A stretch of DNA of 64,000 bases from Spirosoma fluviale (GTDB lineage Bacteria > Bacteroidota > Bacteroidia > Cytophagales > Spirosomataceae), in NCBI GenBank assembly GCA_945883625.1, contig CAMCXW010000001.1:62001-126000 (forward strand), in the 5' to 3' direction. Made by a program: the position numbers and the translations under genes. Below, piece by piece: positions 58,687-64,000 of this stretch. Within the stretch, counting starts at the first letter, position 1; each line of letters opens with the position of its first letter. The notes beneath the pieces are model-generated. The model was not told the DNA's origin, made no database searches, and worked only from the letters and a program-made list of their open reading frames with translations.

Positions 58687-59631
58687 TTAGACGTTAGACT
58701 CTGGACTTTGGACGTTAGACTTTGGACTTTGGACGTCAGAAGTTGGACCTTCGGACTCCGGACTAGCTACTGAAGACTGACTACTGTCCACTGCCTTCAC
58801 TTTAAAACTTGGCTTAAAAACTGGCTTCTTAACCTCCGGACTAGTATTAGACGCTGGATCTTCGGACTCCGGACTAGCGACTGACGACTGACTACTGTCC
58901 ACTGCCTTCGGTTTAAAACTTGGCTTAAAAACTGGCTTCTTAACCTCCGGACTAACGACTTCGGACTCCGGACTAGCGACTGACGACTGACTACTGTCCA
59001 CTGTCGACTGACCACTGACTACTGACGACTGACCACTGACGACTGCCGACTGACCACTGTCCGCGGACTTTTTCAACTCCTCTTTCTCCGCCACAAACTG
59101 TTCATACAAACGCTTCTTCTCCTCTGCCTCCTCGGCCGTCAAGTTCGCAAATGAGAAATTATGCTCTTTGACTTCAAAAACAGAAAAGTCATACTCCGAC
59201 GTCATCGTTAAACACTCCGTCGGACAAACCGTTGTGCACAGACCACAAAAACAACATTTAGACATGTCGATGTCGAATTTGGCAGCATAAAGTCGAATGG
59301 GTGAACCATCGGATGTTAGGCCAACTAACCCAGTAGCTTTGATGGGCTCAATTTCAATGCAATCAACAGGGCAGACTTTGACGCATTTGTCACAAACAAT
59401 GCAATCATCCATCTCATTGTGTAACTGATAGCGACCGTTATCCGGAACAGGAATCTCTACATGCGGATATTCCAATGTCGTAATCCCCGTCGTTTGTGAA
59501 AAATAATCGGTGTCCTGAATGTTATGTTGGCTGCGCTTTTTACGTGCATCAAAGGCATGCTTCCACGTCAGTGCCATCCCCTTTCGAGTACTCTGAATCA
59601 CATCAACAATTTCCTTCAAATAACGCTTCAT
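58687..59631 (-). CDS. nuoI: NADH-quinone oxidoreductase subunit I with repeat-encoded C-terminal extension
   Basis: Two 4Fe-4S motifs CIVCDKCVKVCP and CCFCGLCTTVCP; tail of about 125 aa with VSGQSSV / VQSPKSN heptads and two KKPVFKPSFK(P/V)KAVDSSQSSVASPESE repeats. Confidence 0.95.
   Translation of the reverse strand: MKRYLKEIVDVIQSTRKGMALTWKHAFDARKKRSQHNIQDTDYFSQTTGITTLEYPHVEIPVPDNGRYQLHNEMDDCIVCDKCVKVCPVDCIEIEPIKATGLVGLTSDGSPIRLYAAKFDIDMSKCCFCGLCTTVCPTECLTMTSEYDFSVFEVKEHNFSFANLTAEEAEEKKRLYEQFVAEKEELKKSADSGQSAVVSGQSSVVSGQSTVDSSQSSVASPESEVVSPEVKKPVFKPSFKPKAVDSSQSSVASPESEDPASNTSPEVKKPVFKPSFKVKAVDSSQSSVASPESEGPTSDVQSPKSNVQSPESNV
58690..58745 (-). repeat. Heptamer run within nuoI 3' end (8 units)
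   Basis: Plus strand: GACGTTA GACTCTG GACTTTG GACGTTA GACTTTG GACTTTG GACGTCA GAAGTTG; shares GACGTTA exactly with the 36.8 kb array. Confidence 0.85.
58947..59058 (-). repeat. Second heptamer run inside nuoI (16 units, NNNGACT/NNNNACT type)
   Basis: Plus strand: CCGGACT AACGACT TCGGACT CCGGACT AGCGACT GACGACT GACTACT GTCCACT GTCGACT GACCACT GACTACT GACGACT GACCACT GACGACT GCCGACT GACCACT. Confidence 0.9.
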
Positions 59632-59639
59632 CTCAGTTA

Positions 59640-62060
59640 TTAAAAATAAATAGCGGGATAAGAAGATGGATCAGCTTCACGCATCATTTCGTAAACAGTA
59701 TCCACCACATTTTCTACATTTGGTTTTGAAAAATAATCTCCATCCGAACTATAGGCTGGTCGGTGAGGCATCGCAGCTAAACACCGTGCTGGACTATCTA
59801 ACCACGAAAAGGCACCTTGTTTGTCCAACAACTCTTGCATCATGTAGGCTGATGTCCCTCCCGGCATATCTTCGTCGGCAAACAACACACGCTGCGTCTT
59901 CTGAATCGATGTCAAAATAAGGTGGTATCGGTCAAATGGTAATAAAGTTTGTACATCGATAACCTCAACCGAAATTCCCATATCGGCTAAACAATTCGCT
60001 GCCTCCATCACGATCCGACACATCGACCCATATGTTACAATCGTCAAATCATTCCCCTCTCGTAATATTTCAGGCACCCCAAGCTCTACTTGAATGGCCA
60101 ATAAATTTGTGGGCATCGGTTCTTTTAATCGATATCCATTCAAACATTCAACAACCACACCGGGATCATCTCCGGCTAATAACGTTCGGTACATGCCAGC
60201 CGCTTGAGTCATGTCACGCGGAACACAGAAGTGAACTCCACGCAATCCATTAATCAACACAGCCATCGGACTACCCGAATGCCAAATCCCCTCCAAACGA
60301 TGCCCACGGGTTCGCAGTATCATCGGTGCTTTTTGACCCCCAGCCGTACGGTAATGTAAACAAGCCCAATCATCCGATAAGATCGGAAAAGGATAAAATA
60401 TATAATCTAAATACTGAATCTCGACAATTGGTCGTAAACCACGCATCGAAGCGCCAATTCCCTGACCCACAATACTCACCTCTCGAATTCCCGTATCCGT
60501 AACTTTAAGAGGTCCAAAAATCTCTTGCAAGCCCGCTAGCGTTTGATTTACATCACCAATCTTCCCTACGTCCTCACCCAAAATAAAGACGCGCGGATCG
60601 GTCAAAAACTGCGCAAAACTCTTATTTAAAATTTCGCGCCCATCTACAAGGATAGGTTCTTTATCATATTCAGCCTTAACCCCTTTAATGTGCATTGGAC
60701 TTTGCGCTGATTCACTCATTTGATGTGAACTAAACCGACGATGGTTTTTCGTCTCCAATTCTTCAAGCCAATGCCGAAGTAATTTGACAGCAGGCCCTTG
60801 AAAGAAGCGAAAAGCACGCAAGGTTTTTCGCCCTGCACGCACCAAATCACTAAAAATCGGGTATGAAAGTTGGTTTAATTCCTCTAATATAGGTTCGATC
60901 AAACCAGGTTCATTCGTCGAATCATATAGGTTTTTAGCAATCCGTAAGAAGCCCTTTTTGTCAACTTCAATCGAAGCCATGTAAGCAGCAAAAGCCTCTT
61001 TTTGGTAACTGCGTGCTTCTTTAGAGGCCTCTTCATCAATGGCAAGCAAGGTGCTTTCATCCGAAATTCCAGCCTGTACAATCCACTCCCGAAAACGCAC
61101 ATTGCAATCAGCATCAGACTCAAATTGAAGGCGCTCGGCCGACTTGTATCGCTCATGTGATCCGGAGGCCGAGTGACCTTGTGGTTGCGTGCATTCAATA
61201 ACATGCACTAAACAAGGCACATATTCCTCACGCGCCAAACGAGCCGCCTGCTGATAAGCCACCACCAATCCAGGATAATCCCAAGCCTTTACTTGAAAAA
61301 TCTCTATACCTTTTTCCGTTTCCGTTCGTTGGTATCCAGCTAACGCCTTTGAAATCGATGATTTAGTTGTCTGAAATTCAATGGGAACTGAAATGCCATA
61401 ACCATCATCCCAAACTGAAAAAACAATCGGAATTTGCAACACCCCGGCCGCATTTATACATTCCAAAAACATTCCTTCGGAAGTTGACGCATCCCCAATC
61501 GTCGTAAAACAAACCTCCTGTCCTCCTTTCGAAAACAACGCGCTATATGGCTCTAAATCAGGTCTTTCCTTATACATTTTCGAGGCATAGGCCACTCCCA
61601 ATGCACGTGGAGTCTGCGCACCTGTCGAGGAAATGCCCGCAACATTATTATACGTTTCAGTTTGATTTAACCATTCCCCCTGGGCATCTAGCCACCGAGT
61701 TGCATGGTGATTATTCATTTGTCGGCCACCTGAGTGTGGATCAAACTGAATATCGGGATGTCCATATAATTGCGCAAAATATTGGGGCCAAGTTAAGTCT
61801 CCAATCGCCACCCCGATCGTCTGATCCCGGTAATAACCTGAAATGTAATCCCCCCGTTGCATCGCATTAGCCAAAGCTATTTGACACAATTCCTTCCCAT
61901 CCCCGTAAATTCCAAATTTGGCTCGACCCGAAAAAACTTCTTTGCGCACTAGCATACTACATGCCCTACTTAGCACAGCAAGTCGATAATTATCCATTAC
62001 CTGATTCGGATCAAATGTAATCCCAGGATTAGAAAATGAATAGCTATGAGTCAAAGACAA
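59640..62060 (-). CDS. 2-oxo acid dehydrogenase E1 component, fused alpha and beta subunits
   Basis: E1 alpha: YYRDQTIGVAIGD, GDASTSEGMFLECINAAGVLQIPIVFSVWDDGYGIS; E1 beta: VFILGEDVGKIGDVNQTLAGLQEIFG, VEIQYLDYIFYPFPILSDDWA, EDMPGGTSAYMMQELLD. Confidence 0.93.
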   Translation of the reverse strand: MSLTHSYSFSNPGITFDPNQVMDNYRLAVLSRACSMLVRKEVFSGRAKFGIYGDGKELCQIALANAMQRGDYISGYYRDQTIGVAIGDLTWPQYFAQLYGHPDIQFDPHSGGRQMNNHHATRWLDAQGEWLNQTETYNNVAGISSTGAQTPRALGVAYASKMYKERPDLEPYSALFSKGGQEVCFTTIGDASTSEGMFLECINAAGVLQIPIVFSVWDDGYGISVPIEFQTTKSSISKALAGYQRTETEKGIEIFQVKAWDYPGLVVAYQQAARLAREEYVPCLVHVIECTQPQGHSASGSHERYKSAERLQFESDADCNVRFREWIVQAGISDESTLLAIDEEASKEARSYQKEAFAAYMASIEVDKKGFLRIAKNLYDSTNEPGLIEPILEELNQLSYPIFSDLVRAGRKTLRAFRFFQGPAVKLLRHWLEELETKNHRRFSSHQMSESAQSPMHIKGVKAEYDKEPILVDGREILNKSFAQFLTDPRVFILGEDVGKIGDVNQTLAGLQEIFGPLKVTDTGIREVSIVGQGIGASMRGLRPIVEIQYLDYIFYPFPILSDDWACLHYRTAGGQKAPMILRTRGHRLEGIWHSGSPMAVLINGLRGVHFCVPRDMTQAAGMYRTLLAGDDPGVVVECLNGYRLKEPMPTNLLAIQVELGVPEILREGNDLTIVTYGSMCRIVMEAANCLADMGISVEVIDVQTLLPFDRYHLILTSIQKTQRVLFADEDMPGGTSAYMMQELLDKQGAFSWLDSPARCLAAMPHRPAYSSDGDYFSKPNVENVVDTVYEMMREADPSSYPAIYF

Positions 62061-62216
62061 GAGTATTTATGATTGTAACGTGTAAAAATACAACAAAATC
62101 CTTGTCGGCCAAATACGTTCCATTTCAAACTTTTCGAAAAACTCCTGCATTTCTTTTGCCGAATCTTTCCATTGTTATAGATTTGTTACTCAACTAAGTA
62201 AACCAATTATAAAACC

Positions 62217-62591
62217 ATGAAGAAATTTTTAGGAGTACTCGCACTCATTTTAGGCTTCGCTTTCCAATCAAATGCACAGGGAGCAATCCGATTTAAAGCC
62301 GAAAAACATGATTTTGGCAAAATTAAAGAGGGCACACAAGCATCTTATGCCTTTGAATTTACCAACACAGGGAAAGCTCCGGTAGTAATTTCCAATGTTC
62401 AGCCATCATGCGGTTGTACTACGCCAGAATGGTCAAGAGAACCAATAATGCCGGGAAAAACAGGAAAAGTTACCGCATTGTATAACTCTGCTGGAAGACC
62501 TGGAAACTTCAATAAAACCATTACGGTGGTCAACAATGGAGAAGTATCTCAGATTATTTTGACTATACAAGGTTCGGTTGTACCCAAGTAA
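62217..62591 (+). CDS. DUF1573 domain-containing secreted protein
   Basis: Signal peptide; HDFGKIKEGTQASYAFEFTNTGKAPVVISNVQPSCGCTTPEWSREPIMPGKTG. Confidence 0.93.
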   Translation: MKKFLGVLALILGFAFQSNAQGAIRFKAEKHDFGKIKEGTQASYAFEFTNTGKAPVVISNVQPSCGCTTPEWSREPIMPGKTGKVTALYNSAGRPGNFNKTITVVNNGEVSQIILTIQGSVVPK

Positions 62592-62603
62592 GTTTAGCGA
62601 ATT

Positions 62604-62643
62604 AAAAAAAGGGCCGACAATTAAATTTGTCGGCCCTTTTTTT
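62604..62643. terminator. Bidirectional intrinsic terminator
   Basis: AAAAAAAGGGCCGACAA-TTAAAT-TTGTCGGCCCTTTTTTT. Confidence 0.95.
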
Positions 62644-62646
62644 GTG

Positions 62647-64000
62647 CTAATCTCGATTTAATAAGGCTTTATTTTTTAACCCATTTATCCATGAAGCTAT
62701 TTTGAGTACATCGCCGGCTGGAACATGGCTCATCGGCGCCATCGCCGTTGCGTAGTCTGGCCAATTCTGCGGGTTTGGTTTATATACCAAAGCTAAAATT
62801 TGCTTGTCCGTATAATTTCGTTTAGCAATATCCACATAAGATGGGCCCACGACTCTCGCCTCTTTTGCATGGCAAGCTAAACACGTGTGCTTTTTCAACA
62901 ACGCCATTGCCTCTTCATCCGAAATTATTGACTTTCCTGACGGCTTGGAAGCTACTACTTGAATTGATTTTTCAACTTTTTCAACTTGCATTCGATTTGT
63001 CTCCGAAACCGCAATTCGACCACCCGCTGGAATTTGATTCAACGTATAATAAGCGGTTTCATGAAGTAAAGGGTCTCCAGATTCGTTACGAATACCCGTC
63101 AATTTAAATTCATGGATAAAAAACTGGCGTAACCCCTCAATTACTAAACGCACTTTTCGTTTGTCAGCTGAAACTTCCATAGCAGAAATCTTCAAATCCT
63201 TGAGTTCAATAATCGGACTTCCGTATTGATGTTGGTATTTGTATATATAAGACCTTAAGGCATAAGAAGCTGCTTTTTTAACCGAATTTATATCCACAGC
63301 CTGCGTGAAACTTAGCTCAAATCCATCTGGCTTCGCATGTATATTTTCAATTTCAAAGGGCATTTCCCCATTCCAAAAAAGCCGTTGCAGACCAAAATTA
63401 TCTTTCCCGGTTGAACCCCACCCGCGGGAAGTCATCCCGACAAACATGGAGCCATCTAAACCAAAACGTTCGCGTAAAATACCCGACTGAAAACCTTCTC
63501 TGTAATTAATACAAAAACCTTGATACACTCCATTGACCTTCTCTAAACCCATCCGCATCACTTTAGACTGCCCCTGATCAGCAACAAAATACTGTCCTGG
63601 GAATGGACTAAATTTTCCTTTCGTCGAGTCTTGCAAGATGTCTGCCGTACTTATTCCCATAATGGCATGTGGAAACCAAACAGCAGGCAATTTTAAATTT
63701 TTCACCTTGGCTGCCGCCTCATACATCGGGGCGCCATTATCTTGAATTTCTTCGAGGGTCAACTTAAACGGGCTGTTGGGCTCTTTCGCCCATTTCAATC
63801 CGCCTGGGTTACCGGCGAAATCCCCCTTCGCCAAATGCGTTACACGACCCGATCCAACCCAATCCCCTTGGTTCTCACCATAAAAAATATCCCCTTCATC
63901 ATTAATTGAATACCCTGCCGGAGACCGCAACCCCGCTGAATGGGGCTCCATGGTGCCATCAGGCTTGATTTTCAAAAGCCAGCCCCTCCATTTGGCAAAT
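62647..64000 (-). CDS. Sugar-dehydrogenase-like beta-propeller protein with C-terminal cytochrome c domain (partial, continues past window)
   Basis: Frame open to the window edge (FAKWRGWLLKIKPDG...); GLRSPAGYSINDEGDIFYGENQGDW; heme motif HTCLACHAKEARVVGPSYVDIA. Confidence 0.85.
   Translation of the reverse strand, partial: FAKWRGWLLKIKPDGTMEPHSAGLRSPAGYSINDEGDIFYGENQGDWVGSGRVTHLAKGDFAGNPGGLKWAKEPNSPFKLTLEEIQDNGAPMYEAAAKVKNLKLPAVWFPHAIMGISTADILQDSTKGKFSPFPGQYFVADQGQSKVMRMGLEKVNGVYQGFCINYREGFQSGILRERFGLDGSMFVGMTSRGWGSTGKDNFGLQRLFWNGEMPFEIENIHAKPDGFELSFTQAVDINSVKKAASYALRSYIYKYQHQYGSPIIELKDLKISAMEVSADKRKVRLVIEGLRQFFIHEFKLTGIRNESGDPLLHETAYYTLNQIPAGGRIAVSETNRMQVEKVEKSIQVVASKPSGKSIISDEEAMALLKKHTCLACHAKEARVVGPSYVDIAKRNYTDKQILALVYKPNPQNWPDYATAMAPMSHVPAGDVLKIASWINGLKNKALLNRD

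Noticed and set aside
58797-59015. 72-aa ORF MVSRQWTVVSRQSLVRSPKS... in the nuoI tail
   Set aside because: Alternative frame of the heptamer repeat; repetitive only because the DNA is.
10-64000. tRNA/rRNA genes, prophage, IS transposase, restriction or other defence genes, biosynthetic gene cluster
   Set aside because: None recognised by motif reading; gene content is mostly housekeeping.

Overview
This 64 kb window is a densely coding chromosomal segment from a Bacteroidota bacterium, probably Cytophagales. The assignment rests on TAnnTTTG-type promoter boxes, a type IX secretion (T9SS) cargo protein and a PorW/SprE-like protein, a fused E1 alpha/beta ketoacid dehydrogenase, and general gene content. 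Most of it is housekeeping: rimO (partial), MoeB/ThiF, rpmB, dacB-like, Nif3-like, accD, YebC-like, a serine-biosynthesis cluster, hemA, recX, an aminotransferase-tyrA operon, M1 peptidase, acyl-CoA dehydrogenase, yidD, metX, atpBEFH, rodA/mrdA, atpZ, PBP1A, uvrC, nuoIJK, E1 alpha/beta and a partial c-type cytochrome dehydrogenase. I found no phage, CRISPR, tRNA or rRNA. The signals most worth a second look are: (1) a 21-aa Tyr-rich ORF (7 Tyr) behind a near-perfect Bacteroidota promoter and followed by a terminator-like hairpin, just upstream of aminotransferase-tyrA, which looks like a tyrosine attenuator; (2) an indel-free array of 44 x 7 bp heptamers, whose family recurs inside the 3' end of nuoI and is translated there as a heptad-repeat tail; (3) a SAM-I-like riboswitch upstream of metX; (4) a divergent protein-kinase-like-fold protein overlapping an MFS transporter gene; (5) a 14-bp perfect hairpin between atpE and atpF in a truncated ATP synthase operon; (6) a dispersed intergenic inverted-repeat family (CTTTGGCAAACCT-n3-AGGTTTGCCAAAG); (7) a SerB-SerA fusion next to serC; (8) a bacterial myo-inositol oxygenase. 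All calls come from reading the sequence and the ORF track. No database search or folding program was run.
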